Assembly (NCBI GenBank): GCA_036426205.1 | Contig: WSYH01002436.1 | Span: 22,914 to 86,913, forward strand | DNA from: Ascaphus truei | Lineage: Eukaryota; Chordata; Amphibia; Anura; Ascaphidae | Direction of reading: 5' to 3' | DNA: 64,000 bases | Shown here: piece by piece, positions 41,581 to 51,895 of the stretch | Layout of the letters: every line of letters starts with the position of its first letter | Numbering within the stretch: the stretch's first letter is position 1 | Translations under genes and position numbers: made by a program | The notes under the pieces: generated by a model | Databases searched by the model: none | What the model was told of the DNA's origin: nothing | Seen by the model: the letters and a program-made list of their open reading frames with translations, nothing else

Positions 41581-42141
41581 TGTAACAGGAGAACTTAACC
41601 CTGTTCAGAATATGCCGCTAATCCAGCAGTGTGTTGGTTAATGGGATCCAGCAGTTAACCAACTTCACCTGGCTGATTAGAGGTTTGTCAGAAAAGCCTG
41701 CCTTTGAGACAGGAAGGGAGATTCTTCCTGAGCTCACACCTGAGCTGAACAGGAAACAGACAGAGCAGAGGTTCCTGAGTCTCACAGGTGAGACTGATCG
41801 AGGGAATACAGATGTCTGGAGCTGACAAATAAGACTTCTAAACCTGGATGCTGATATATCCGGAGAAAAGGCAGCAATCCAGCAAACAGATAAAACTTTA
41901 TTTTCCAATGGCTGTTGTCTATATATATCTATATGACTTGGGCTGATAAATAGCTTGGGTAGCCACCCAGTTAAAAAGGGCTGTAATATAAGGATACATA
42001 TATGCCAAAGTGGAGCAGGTTTGTTTGGCTCACTATTTCTCATATGTTTGCTGTGTTTAAAGCGACAGGCACAATAAAGCCTTATTTTAATTTCACCTTA
42101 AAACAGTCTCCATTGGCTACCTCTGCACATGTCCTCTTACA
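41581..42141 (+). repeat. 3' LTR of element E
   Basis: 561 bp, TGTAACAGGAGAACT...GTCCTCTTACA; collinear with 37535-38096. Confidence 0.92.
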
Positions 42142-42146
42142 GTACC

Positions 42147-42957
42147 ATTGAACCTCTCACATTGCCCGTTGGTTTGGGGGTGATAAGGGGTCGTGCGCTG
42201 GTGCTTCACCCTGACGCATCCCAGAGATACTGTAACAATTCACTCTTGAATTGTGTCCCTTGATCGGTTAGGATCTCGCTAGGGAAACCTACTCTTGTAA
42301 AAATTCCTAACAATGCCTTTGCCACTGCCTTAGCATCAATGGTGGCAAGCGCTACAGCCTCAGGGTACCGGGTGGCAAAATCCATCACCGTGAGGATGTA
42401 GCACAACCCTGACCAGCTCGGGACCATGAGGGGACCCACTAAATCTACAGCTACCCACTGGAATGGTTCTCCGATTACCGGTAATGGGATCAGGGGTGCC
42501 TTCACACGATCACCTGACTTACCCAGTCGCTGGCAGGCATCACAGGAGCTGCAGAAATCTGCCACTGTGCCTGATGCCTCCGGCCAGTAGTAATGCTGGA
42601 ACAGCCAGGCTCTCGTGCAAGTGACCCACTGATGCCCACTAGTGGAATTGAGTGGGCTATCTGCAATAATTGCTGCCTATAATCCCTGGGTACCACTAGC
42701 TGTCTCCTACCAGTCCTGACCCTATCTAACCCAGTAGAACCGTGATCCCAATACAGAATCCCGTGTTGCCACAGAAAGTGGTCTGACCCCTCACTTTCCC
42801 GAGACTCGGACGCCCGAAGTCTCATACCTTCTAAGCTGGGGTCAGCTTTCCCCGCATCCCAAAACTCTGTCCCTAACACTAGCCACCTGCCCTTAGTCTC
42901 TAAGTCAGGAGGAACATGGACAGGTAAAGGGGAAAGTAAGTCAGTCTCTGGTCGCAA
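42147..42957 (-). pseudogene. Integrase N-terminal and catalytic core of element F
   Basis: Zinc-binding CDACQRLGKSG, then WVAVDLVGPL (first catalytic Asp), YILTVMDFATRYPEAVAL and ILTDQGTQFKS (second Asp). The third residue, Glu in a CERFNG-like motif, is encoded in another frame just before the left end of the gtacc site. Upstream part 42502-42957 is frameshifted. The insertion of E separates the core from the C-terminus. Confidence 0.85.
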
Positions 42958-43269
42958 CTCAGTCTGGCTTACCTGTCTGGTGTCTGCAGAGACTGCTGGA
43001 ACTGTTGGTCCCTAATGCAGGGGGACAGGGAATGCATCTGCTGCGATTCTTGCTGACTGGCTCCTAGTAATCGCTGCAACGGGAGCCAGCTCTGCTGTGA
43101 ACACGCAGGTTACATTCCCAAGGTCATTACCGAGCAAAACTTTGGCATCTAACCCAGGCAATACCCCCACCTCTCTCATGCCACGTCCGACACCCCTATC
43201 CAAAAAATCCGGGCAACCTGGAGTGACCGTGGTCCTCCATCTGGCATGGTCACTTGCATCCTGGTGCTC

Positions 43270-43420
43270 GGGAGCAAATCCTCTTGTTTGACCATATCAG
43301 GTCAGACCAGGGTAACAGTGGCACTGGAATCCAGCAAGCCGTCCGCTTGGCGGTCTCCGATGGTCACATTCCGCAGATGTTTCTGCCGGACATCATTGGA
43401 TTGCAACCCGACTGGTGCAA
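43270..43420 (-). pseudogene. Aspartic protease remnant of element F
   Basis: GLLDSSATVTLV sits where the D-(S/T)-G active site of the protease is expected; the Gly is replaced by Ser, which should inactivate it. Adjacent 43012-43203 is open and Gly/Arg/Val-rich and belongs to the protease-integrase junction. Confidence 0.6.
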
Positions 43421-43421
43421 C

Positions 43422-44140
43422 CTAATGCCCCAATGTCTCTGCTGCTGGTCCCAGGAAAGCAAGTGCAGATCTCTCCATGGACGTCCCTCTGTGGGTTGAT
43501 TCTGCGGCTGTACTTGGTTCCTCTGTGTGTGCCAGTCGCACACCGACGACCAGCCTCGCAGATGGAGAACGATGCCCCTGATGGGGTCCCCCAGATTTGG
43601 CATGGTCCGGACAGTCAGGTCTGATGTGACCCACTTTGTTGCAGAGATAGCATCTCCTCTCGTGCTTAAACTCTGCAGCTTTTGAAACGTGGTTCTCTGC
43701 TGCAGGCTTGTGTATCCACTAAGGAGTCTTCTTGGCTCCCTTGGCTGGCCTAGCCGGTTTCTTGGGAGCCCCTTTTTCATCCATTAAAGAGTGACTGCAT
43801 ACATACTCATCAGCCATCTTTGCAGCTTCCACATGGGTCTTAGGTTTACGGTCAAAGACCCATGCCCTCGCATCCGAGGGACAATGCTGCAGAAACTGCT
43901 CCTTGAAAATCAAGTCCAGCAAAGTGTGGTATTTTGTAGCACCACAACACTCCACCCACTGAGTGCCTTGCCTTGCCATGCGGGCACCATTGTTGACATA
44001 GGACTTCTTGAGATAGCTTTCCCCTGTCGTGAACTTGCCCTGGTAGGCTTCTGGTGTGAAGGCATCCCGATCTTTCTTTAGCAATCCCAGACAACAAGGG
44101 GTGCATCCGCAGCACCCTGTCCCGTTATGGTACCCGGTAT
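43422..44140 (-). pseudogene. Gag C-terminal half of element F: SCAN-like capsid segment and zinc knuckle
   Basis: 43719-44084 contains LIFKEQFLQHCPSDARAWVFDRKPKTHVEAAKMADEYV, recognisable as the SCAN-like C-terminal capsid fold: (F)EQFL..(L/C)P...R.WV....P.....A..(L/M)A. The vertebrate SCAN domain is known to descend from the capsid of Gmr1-like Gypsy elements. After a frameshift comes a canonical knuckle CYLCNKVGHIRPDC (CX2CX4HX4C, ~43600-43650). A solo LTR cuts this half from the N-terminal half. Confidence 0.78.
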
Positions 44141-44145
44141 CTCAG

Positions 44146-45526
44146 TGTCATGGGAGACCAAGTCTTATTAACACATTAATACCGGGATTCTGGATTGAGC
44201 ACAACAGGGAGGGTAAAATAAATTGTAATTTATTTCCTTTTAAGACAAACACACAATTCTTCACAAAGACACTCAATATAAACTTAATGGGGAAACGAAA
44301 TATAATGTCCACGGAATGAATAACTCAGAAACAGTCACTAGGCACCATTCCACGGGAGTGGGGTGGAACGCGAATAGAGCCGTGCATCAGTCCTTGGCTA
44401 GGGGCACGGAATGCAACCGCTGTATCTCCGCCAAAGGAAAACTTTTCGTTAAGTCCTTATAGGATTCGTTCAGGAATCCTTAGCTCAAACAAATTCTGGA
44501 AGAGGTGTGCAATTATTTTACAATGTTTTAACCCCTCAAACTCTGGAACTCCGCTGACACTGGAACGGACCTTGGTTGAAGCTTAAGATGTTTCTTAGCT
44601 GAATCTTAGGTGAATCTCACTAAGACCGGGCTGCAGGCATTCTTATATGCTTAAGACTCCTATCCTTAACATGTACAGCCAATCCCCCCGTGGGAATAAC
44701 TTTTCTCGCCTATCCCAGACTTGCCAGTAGCTCATAAAACTGGCAGAGGTGGTTTCCCGGTCTGCTTCGAGCATGCGCTAACTTGGCACCTATGCTGCTT
44801 AGCATACGGGACCCAACCCCTTACCTGGCGACAGTAAGTCTGGGTGTCGGCTATGATTTGTTCATAGCCCGTACTTCCCACCGGTACAGGGTACTTTACT
44901 GTATCCCGCCCGCCCTAACACTTCAGGGTCTCTGAGGATTTCAACTCCGGACTTCTCTAGACATTGGGGCACTAGCGCAGCAGGGTGCCCTTTGAAGTAC
45001 GGAGTTTGAAATCCCTCAGAAGCCGGCATACAATGTAGCATTGCTGGTCGGAATCAATAACCACAGAAGCACTTCACCAATTGACCTTAATTGGTTAACG
45101 AGACCACCGGATACATTGTTGCACTCCTCCACTTCAACTAGACCGCAAGCCACTTATTCACTTGAATTTGTGGTTAAGGCTTTCCCAGAGAGTTTGCGAT
45201 TTAGGAATTGATTCAGGGCTTCAATGTAGCCGTTCACCACAGGCACGCTTGTTCTATTAACTCTTTGTACAGCGCTAGGAGCCCCCCTTGCTTAGCGGGC
45301 ACATTTTACACATACACATATTAACAGGACTGCAGCTAGGTTCTGAGCTGCAGAACTGACACTTCATTTTTACGGTATGACCCGGGAGAGATCACAGTTG
45401 ATATTCAGGGAAAACATGGCATTAAGGTGACCATACAATTAATCCCTTCATCCCCAACAGGGTTTAGGGGCAACCAGCCAGGAATAATACCTTTATTATT
45501 GGTCTAGTTACCCCTTCACCGTCACA
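44146..45526 (-). repeat. Solo LTR of an F-related family inside gag of F
   Basis: 1381 bp, TGTCATGGGAGACC...CACCGTCACA on the plus strand, with perfect ctcag duplication (44141-44145, 45527-45531). No primer site or purine tract adjoins it, so it is a solo LTR rather than the LTR of F. Similar to, but distinct from, the F LTR. Orientation is deduced by similarity. Confidence 0.88.
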
Positions 45527-45531
45527 CTCAG

Positions 45532-45981
45532 ACACTGAGTTTTAAAGTCTGATAGAAAGCCGTCGATTTTGTCTGTGCCACAGACAAACTTGTTGAAGCT
45601 GTGGTGATTAACTTGAGGGACAGCTTGCTCTCCGTTGACCAAGTGAGAGTGAGGGGAGACTTGTCTGTGTAGAGCTGCCAGCATGTGAATTCTCTCATCG
45701 GCTGTAGCTCCTTCCCCCCATGAGGCAAGAAGTGCTGTGAGTCCAGAGTTAGCGAGTCCAGTAGCCAAGGGGACTACTGGAACTGTTGGGACAATCCCTC
45801 CCGCATCTCCCAGAACCAGTCCTTCACCATTAACACAGTGAGCACCCTCTTCCTCCCCATGTCCATATCCCTGCAGAGCTGGATTAACCTCCTCTACCCC
45901 AGGCTGAAGTGTAATTACTGTGGCTGCAGTTACAGGCTCGATGACCACAGGACATGCAATGCCTGTTTCATATCTTTCCAA
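45532..45981 (-). pseudogene. Gag N-terminal half of element F
   Basis: About 150 codons (MERYETGIACPVV onward), running into the solo LTR at the codons for DFKTQCL. Gly/Val/Pro-rich first half, then SWGEGATADERIHMLAALHRQ and SFNKFVCGTDKIDGFLSDF, which looks like the start of a capsid domain. The leader to the primer site is 45982-46224. The true start could lie upstream of the Met, since the frame remains plausible further on. Confidence 0.65.
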
Positions 45982-46224
45982 ATCCTCCTACAGTTCCACC
46001 TTTGACCAACCAGCCGTCGATAGTCCATAACTCTCACACCGGACAATGATCCGGGCATAATCCCAAGTCTGGAATCATCCTGCTCGCTTGTTCATGTTTC
46101 ACCCGCAGGCAAACAAATATAGGAACAAAAGGGTGACTGTATTTTTCATGCAATTGCAAACTGTGTGAATGCTACCTCTTGCTTTGGGAGCTCGCATCTT
46201 TTGAGTCTCCCGCTATGCTATAGG

Positions 46225-46242
46225 ATCCCACCGCTGCCACCA
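46225..46242 (-). promoter_or_regulatory. Primer binding site of element F
   Basis: TGGTGGCAGCGGTGGGAT in element orientation, an exact complement of ATCCCACCGCTGCCACCA, the 3' end of tRNA-Leu(AAG/TAG) as remembered; ten bases separate it from the LTR. Confidence 0.82.
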
Positions 46243-46252
46243 GAAAAAAGCC

Positions 46253-46377
46253 TGTCACGGTAAATCAGAGCTTTTAACACCAAAATACCCGGATCCTTTG
46301 ATTGAGCAAAGCAAGAGATAAAATAAATTGTGATTTATTTACAGAATGAAAATACACAGCTTAGCTTACAAAAAGCA
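46253..46377 (-). repeat. 5' LTR of element F, truncated
   Basis: First 125 bases (plus-strand order) of the LTR, TGTCACGGTAAATCAGAGC..., then cut off by LINE sequence. Since most of the LTR and the outer target duplication are missing, F cannot be bounded on this side. Confidence 0.8.
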
Positions 46378-47690
46378 CTCCTAAATCCTCCTCCATCCAA
46401 GTTTCCCCCAATTTATCCCCATTTAATTTGTAAGTCACCTTTTTATTCTTGCATCCCAAATGCATAACCTTACATTTATCTGTATTAAACCTGATCTGCC
46501 ATTTACTTGCTCACGTTTCCAGTCTCTCTCTCCAAGTCCTTCTAAAGAGAAATTAAGGTCATTAAGGTCTCAAGGTCATTAATAAACAAGGGGTCCCAGT
46601 ACCGATCCCTGAGGTACTCCACTCACGACTTTAGCCCACCCTGAAAAAGTTCCATTTATTAAAACCCTCTGTTGTCTGTCCTTTAACCAGTTTTCAATCC
46701 AGGTGCATATATTATTAGTAAGTCCAATTTTCTTTATTTTGTACACCAACCTCTTGTGTAAAACCGTATCAAAAGCATTTGCAAAATCCAAGTAGACATC
46801 AACTGCATTACCCTGGTCTAAATTCTTACTTACCTCCTCAAAGAAACAAATAAGGTTAGTTTGGCCTGATCTATCCTTCATAAATCCATGCTGACTATTA
46901 CTAATAATTTTGTTTTCCATGAGGTATTCCTGAATATTATCCCCTTTTAAACCTTCAAGTAATTTCCCCACTATTGAAGTCAGGCTTACAGGTCTGTAAT
47001 TTCCCGGTTGTGATCTAACTCCCTTTTTAAATATAGGCCCACATCTGCTTTATGCCAATCTTGTGGTACTGAGCCTGTGCAAATGGAGTCCTTGAATATT
47101 AAATATAATGGCTATTACTGAACGTAACTCCTTGAGAACTCTTGGATGTATGCCATCGGGGCCAGGTGCCTTATTTACTTTAATTTTTTCAAGCCACTTA
47201 TGAACTTCTTCTTCAGTTAACCAATTGTTCATTAATATGGAGGTTGTGGTTTCCTCCAGCGGCACTACTATTGAACTTGATTCTTCCCTGTTAAACAGGC
47301 AAAGAATTTGTTCAATACCTCTGCTTTTTCCTTATCTCCAATAATCTGCCTACTCTTCACTTACTGAAAGAATCCTATATTTTCTTTTTAGGGTGGACCT
47401 TACTTTCTATTGCATTCCTTTATTCATTATCCATTTTTGCTAATTTGATTGCCCTTTTGCAATTTTTGTATACATTCCTTATAATTCTGATACGATGTCT
47501 CCGTCCCTTCTGACTTAAATAATCTAAACGCCTTCCTCTTCTTTTCCATTTCCTCCCCTACCTGTTTATTTAGCCACATTGGTTTTGACTTATTTCTTTT
47601 ATACTTATTACCCAAGGGTATACACTGATAAGTGTGCTTTTCTAACAATGTTTTAAAGACTGCCCATTTATCGTCTTTATTTTTCCCTGC
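46378..47690 (-). mobile_element. CR1-like LINE fragment
   Basis: Reverse transcriptase of a non-LTR element in broken frames: 47427-47648 has KPMWLNKQVGEEMEKKRKAFRLFK, 47050-47265 has KAPGPDGIHPRVLKEL, 46579-46971 has SNSQHGFMKDRSGQTNL, DVYLDFANAFDTVLHKRL and VVSGVPQGSVLGPLVY. These are the successive motifs of CR1/L2-type reverse transcriptase. The FADD motif and the element's 3' end are beyond the left break, and the endonuclease is missing. A relic only. Confidence 0.82.
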
Positions 47691-47989
47691 AACAACATCA
47701 TCGCAGTGTATTACAGTGGCGGCCGCCTTTAGCCTCCTGCGGCCATTTCACCGCGATTTTTAAAATCGCGGGCAGATGCGGCATGTTTTCGGCCATTTTA
47801 GGCGCAGCGGGCGTTTTCAATTGTTTTGCGCTATTAGCGTTGTCCAGTGAATCTGTTGACGCGCGGCAAAGTGCGTGACAAACGGAAAACAGGAACTGCT
47901 ACATGGATCATTTTGCGCACCCACTTGCATGCATGCAGGGTTGCCTAGAGACTTTGTTTAATTCCATAGACAATTGATGTAGTTCCCCC
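47691..47989. other. Unassigned GC-rich stretch
   Basis: Contains a palindrome CCGCGATTTT/AAAATCGCGG (47751-47770) and GCGGC-rich sequence; begins near CAGTGGCGGCCGCC, like hAT termini, but no matching inverted end or duplication was found. Confidence 0.4.
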
Positions 47990-48138
47990 ATCTCAGTAAG
48001 TGTTTAATTGAGTGTATATTGTGAAAATTTGTGTGTTTGTCTGAAAAGAAATAAATTACAATTTATTTTACTCATCTTGTGTTCAGAATCCCAGTATTAA
48101 TTTGGGGATAAGACCGTGACCGTGATAATACCGTGACA
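47990..48138 (+). repeat. LTR end fragment, F-related
   Basis: Reverse complement of the first ~150 bases of the 44146 LTR type (AAATAAATTACAATTTATTT block and GTGACCGTGATAATACCGTGACA end). Abuts the chromovirus K LTR. Confidence 0.65.
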
Positions 48139-48764
48139 GTGATATAGCCAGGTCAGGGTAAGAGAGGTCAGGTAGGTAGAAGGTACTTGCCGTAGTCTGG
48201 GGTTGGAGAGTGTAGAATTGTTGTATATCCGTAGTCGTGGTCGAGGAGAGGAGAGAGTAGAAATCCAGAAGCGAGCCGCGGTCAAGGGAGCAGAGAAGTC
48301 ATGAGTCCAAGTACGAGCTGAGGTCACACCAGGAAGGCAAGACAAGATTAGGCAAAACCAACGAGTAGCTTGAGGGAGCACAAGACACAAACCAAAGTTT
48401 ATGCTCAGCCAATTTGTAGCAGGGCTGGCGGAGTACTTAAAGGGCAGGCAGCCAATGGTAGGAAAGCACACAGCTGCAGAGTAATGAATGCAATTAGACA
48501 TAGGCCGTCCACTGATAGGCAGGGGCGGGGTGCACAGCAGCTGAGGAATAATTAAGAGAATTAACCCCTTGTTTGCTTCTGTCCATAGGGCATCTGCGCG
48601 TAGCCAGCATGCGCCATAAGTTGCCCATGTCATCACGGGGGTGGGTCTGGAGACGGTTCCTGCTGTGTTTTCCTTCCTGGCAGCATGGCGCCTGTGCACG
48701 TGTTGCGGCTGATGCGCGTCACTCGTGATGTCGCGAGATTCGTCATGGAGACGGGGCCTAAGCC

Positions 48765-49181
48765 CTATCCTGACAAAATCCCCCCCCCTTCAGGGGCGTC
48801 CTCCTGGGGGCGACCCAGGGATGGTCTAGACAGGTACCTTAGATGTAAGGCCTGGATGAGCCTTGAGGCATTTATTTGTTTCTGGGGAATCCATGAGTGT
48901 TCCTCGGAGCCGAAGCCCTTCCAATGTACTAAGTATTGGAGTCTTCCCCTGGAGATTCTGGAATCTAGGAACGACTGGACCTCAAATTCTTGCTGCCCTT
49001 CCACTAGGAGAGGTTGTGGAGGTGAACCCGGAGCGGACGAGTGAGGATCCTGAATTAAGGGTTTCAATAGTAAAATGTGAAATACCGAAGGAATCCTCAT
49101 AGATGTTGGCAACTTTAAACGGTAGGCCACTGGGTTGACCTTCTCAGTGATGATGAAGTGGCCAATGAACCCCAGTGCCAA
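48765..49181 (-). pseudogene. Integrase C-terminus with chromodomain, element K
   Basis: GFIGHFIITEKVNPVAYRLKLP is the GPY/F module; EVQSFLDSRISRGRLQYLVHWKGFGSEEHSWIP is a chromodomain, whose YLVHWKG and SW...P aromatic positions are kept. In chromoviruses it directs integration to marked chromatin. Confidence 0.85.
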
Positions 49182-49212
49182 TTTTGCAGTGGGTACCTTC
49201 AGGTGGATATTT

Positions 49213-50100
49213 TTAGTAGAAAGCCAGACCTTTTGATCTGGTCTGTAAGTGGCAGTCTAGCGACAATGCCGATCTGCTTGCATTTTCGGCATTCTTGAGG
49301 TTCTCCTGAATCCTACCCCAAGAATCTTGAAGATACTGAATCCTGTTCTCTGCTGCTGGAACCCCAGATCTGGGGCCTGTGGTAGGGAGAGCTGAAGGAT
49401 GGAATCCATAGTTTGTAAAGAAGGTTGATTCCTGTGTTTTCATTTAAGTTATTGTGGGAGAAGTCAGCCCACGGCAGAAGGTCTGTCCAATTGTCTTGGT
49501 TGTCCGAAATGAAACAGCGGATGAACTGCTCGAGGTATTAGTTGGTCCGTTTGGTCTGGCCATTAGTTTGGGGATGGTAGCCAAAAGAAAAGTGGAGGGC
49601 AATGCCCAATTGTTGGAAGAAAGCCCGCCAGAATTTTGAAATTAACTGAGATCCACGATCCGAGACAATGACTTGGGGTGTTCCATGAAGACGGAAAATC
49701 TCTTTGATGACAACTTCGGATCGCTTGATAGCGTTAGGTAGGCCATTGAGCGGAATTAAATGGGCCTGTTTGGAGAAGTAATTGACTACTACCAGGACGG
49801 TATTCATCCCCTTAGACATTGGCAATTCCACAATGAAGTCCATGGAGAGATGAGTCCATGGGCGATCTACTGTAGAATCGGGAAAGGTTGAAGACCTGAT
49901 GGTTTATTGCGAGGGGTCATGTTTTGAGCGCAAGTAGCACATGCGGTGACAAAGTTTTTATATCTTTGTGCATTCCTGGTCACCAGAAGGTCCATTCCAG
50001 ATGGTCGGTCATCCTCCTCATACCTGGATGACCAGAGCTTTTGGACGCGTGACCCCACTACAGTACCTTCCTGCGGAATGAAGGTGCGGTGAATAGTCAC
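49213..50100 (-). pseudogene. Integrase of chromovirus K
   Basis: CATCAQNMTPRNKPSGLQPFP is the end of the zinc-binding domain (49867-50100). The core (49538-49843) has [12 protein letters not shown] (first Asp), VIVSDRGSQLISKFW (second Asp) and HPQTNGQTKRTN, where relatives have the catalytic Glu (QTER) and this copy has Lys. A further frameshift precedes 49213-49443. Inactive. Confidence 0.82.
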
Positions 50101-50672
50101 CCCTCTGGCATGTTGGGACCCTCCGGAACATGAGCTTGGGCTTTCGTGATATCCTGTAATGAGTCAAAAGTGTTAGCTGAGAGTATACATGCAGGGGGAA
50201 GTATAGTTTCCTGCATCTTGTCCTCTACCAAGAATTGTCGAGGAGGGAGCATCTGCTTCCATGTTGTTTGAACCAGGTAAGAATGAAATGATGAAGTTGA
50301 ATCAGGAGAAAAATAAAGACCACCGTGCCTGTCATGACCCCAAGCGACGTGCACCTTCGATATACAATAGATTCTTATGGTCTGTCAGTATGGTGACAGG
50401 ATTCTCCGTACCTTCGAGTAAATGTCTCCATTCTTCCAGAGCAAAATTAATGGCCAGGAGCTAGCGATTTCCCACATTTTAATTCTGTTTGTCGGAAGAA
50501 TTTAAAAAAAAAGAAAGCGCAAGGAAGAAGTCTGGCCTGAGGGGTCTTTCTTTGGGACAATACCGCTCCAGCCCCGACATCAGAAGCATCCACCTTAAGC
50601 GTGAAAGATAATCCTGGGTCTGGGTGTACAAGGACAGGTGCTGACACAAAGGCTCTCTTTATTTTTTGAAGA
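50101..50672 (-). pseudogene. RNase H of chromovirus K
   Basis: [32 protein letters not shown] (50447-50660) carries the first catalytic Asp; the downstream part is spread over frames down to 50101. The reverse transcriptase is lost beyond 50672. Confidence 0.75.
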
Positions 50673-50729
50673 TGAGGAGGATGCAGAGGCAGACAAAGAG
50701 GATGAGGATGGCCTTCATGCTGATAGGGG
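50673..50729 (+). other. Exon-like acidic stretch of unknown origin
   Basis: Acidic codons [21 protein letters not shown] ending at GG|GTAAGT. It directly follows the break in K and a TTTTTTGAAG acceptor-like sequence. It may be a piece of a transposon-borne gene; nothing supports a real gene. Confidence 0.25.
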
Positions 50730-51169
50730 TAAGTACAACTTTAATTTATTATATGATGGCTGGGTAATGTTTTGGTTATTTTTAATGGACAAATGTGCTA
50801 TTATCCAAATTTGAAAAAAAGGTATTTTGTCCATTACTGTACTTGAGGGGGGGTAGTACAATGTATGGTAATGGTGTTTGTATTGTAATGTTTATTGGAG
50901 GTAGAGGGGATGGGTGATGGGGGTAGTTGCCGTGGTGTGGATGGTTAGGCTTCACTGGTGGGTAGTGGAAGGGGTTAACCCTTTCATTACCATAGTGGCT
51001 ACTATCTCTAAGGTAATGTAGGGGTTATCCCTTCCCACAACCTTCACTACTCCCTTCACCCACCCCCTCTGCCCCCAATAAACCAGGAACTCTTCTTTAA
51101 CCCCTTCATTGCCGTAGCTGCTAAGGTAATGAAGCTGCTTTTATTTTATTTTGATAACACAGTATTCAT
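50730..51169. other. No gene; low-complexity repeat-like sequence
   Basis: GGTTAGG/GGGTAG-rich stretch (50880-50970) and a block AACCC(T)TTTCATTACC that occurs three times (50965-51130) in varied form; it resembles the sequence at 53215-53400. No open frame. Confidence 0.4.
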
Positions 51170-51174
51170 TTTAG

Positions 51175-51395
51175 CCTCGGGTCCCCCAGCTTCCCGAGTT
51201 ACAGGCCCTGGTATGGGATGTCGGTATCTCCCTGCATAGTTTAAATGTTCCGGTCACGTGGGCCGTGACACAAAAGAATTAAAACATGGCGGGGATACTG
51301 GCACCCAATAACAGTGACTGTAACACGGGAAGCAGGGGTCCCTAGAGCTGAAATTAATGTGATTCAGCTCCAGAGACCTCATGCTTCAATACTGT
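51175..51395. mobile_element. Palindromic MITE, copy 1
   Basis: Arms GGGTCCCCCAGCTTCCCGAG... and ...GGGAAGCAGGGGTCCCTAG, with TGTCGGTATCTCCCTGCAT against ATGGCGGGGATACTGGCA, pair over ~85 bases. The related copy at 62395-62640 has the same layout. Confidence 0.65.
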
Positions 51396-51786
51396 CTTAT
51401 TAAAATAAAATAAAAACCGCTTGATCGCTTGTTAGAGGTGCGCAGGGAGAGTGACTGATTCAGTCTCACTTTTAGTGCACGTTTATTACAGACAGGTGCC
51501 GCCCAGTAGGATTTACACAATGCAAGTTCCATTCAGAAGGAGGAACCCTTGGAATCCTGATCGGCCATTACAGCCTGCTATGGACTGTCTCGCAGAGGGT
51601 CCTCGGTTTTGCACACTGTGCTCGGTCCCATGCCCATGGGAGCTAATAGAAAGAACAGATACATTGGTACATGCATCAAATATCTAATGTATAAACACTG
51701 GACCATTTAGAAGAATTGTAGTATATATGGGCAAATGTGTACAGTAAAACTCAATTTTCTAAGCTCAAAACCCAAAGCCACCACAC

Positions 51787-51895
51787 CATATATATTTGTG
51801 AAAAAGGAGTGCAACTGAGATTGTGACCTCAAGTAAATACTTGAGATCACAATCTCAGTAGCGCTCCTTTTTGACACAAATATATACTGTATTAT
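51787..51895. mobile_element. Short hairpin MITE
   Basis: About 108 bases folding into one stem: ATATATATTTGTG, AAAAAGGAGTGC, CTGAGATTGTGACCTCAAGTA against TACTTGAGATCACAATCTCAG, GCGCTCCTTTTT, CACAAATATAT. No coding capacity. Confidence 0.75.

Larger units (their letters stand above)
37535..42141 (+). mobile_element. Element E: complete coiled-coil LTR element
   Basis: 4607 bp with a perfect gtacc duplication (37530-37534, 42142-42146), LTRs 37535-38096 and 41581-42141, primer site 38099-38116 and purine tract 41567-41580. By eye the LTRs differ at about 15 positions plus three small indels over ~560 bp. It lies just after the catalytic Glu codon of the integrase of F. The only coding content is the knuckle/coiled-coil frame (38645-41499), broken by several stops. 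It proves that the family consists of LTRs plus this gene, without a polymerase. Confidence 0.92.
34110..46377 (-). mobile_element. Element F: Gmr1-like Ty3/Gypsy retrotransposon (integrase before reverse transcriptase)
   Basis: Minus strand: truncated 5' LTR 46253-46377, primer site 46225-46242, Gag (45532-45981 and 43422-44140), protease ~43270-43420, integrase 42147-42957 and 36869-37529, reverse transcriptase 36094-36860, RNase H 35640-36090, purine tract 35435-35446, 3' LTR 34110-35434. In ordinary Gypsy elements integrase follows RNase H; here it precedes the reverse transcriptase, the Copia-like order of the Gmr1 group described from deuterostomes. Element E and a solo LTR are nested inside, and frameshifts are frequent. 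Confidence 0.88.
48139..50672 (-). mobile_element. Chromovirus K remnant (Ty3/Gypsy)
   Basis: Minus strand: partial 3' LTR 48139-48775 (element start TGTCAGGATAGGGC), purine tract 48776-48789 (a G run), then read outward: chromodomain 48765-49100, integrase 49200-50100, RNase H 50100-50672, where it breaks. No reverse transcriptase core or gag. All frames are interrupted. Confidence 0.82.

Noticed and set aside
44146..45526. 5' LTR of element F
   Set aside because: No primer site beside it; the ctcag duplication shows a solo LTR, while the primer site and true 5' LTR lie at 46225-46377.
50673..50729. Host exon with GTAAGT donor
   Set aside because: Too short and without a partner exon; kept only as an unassigned stretch.
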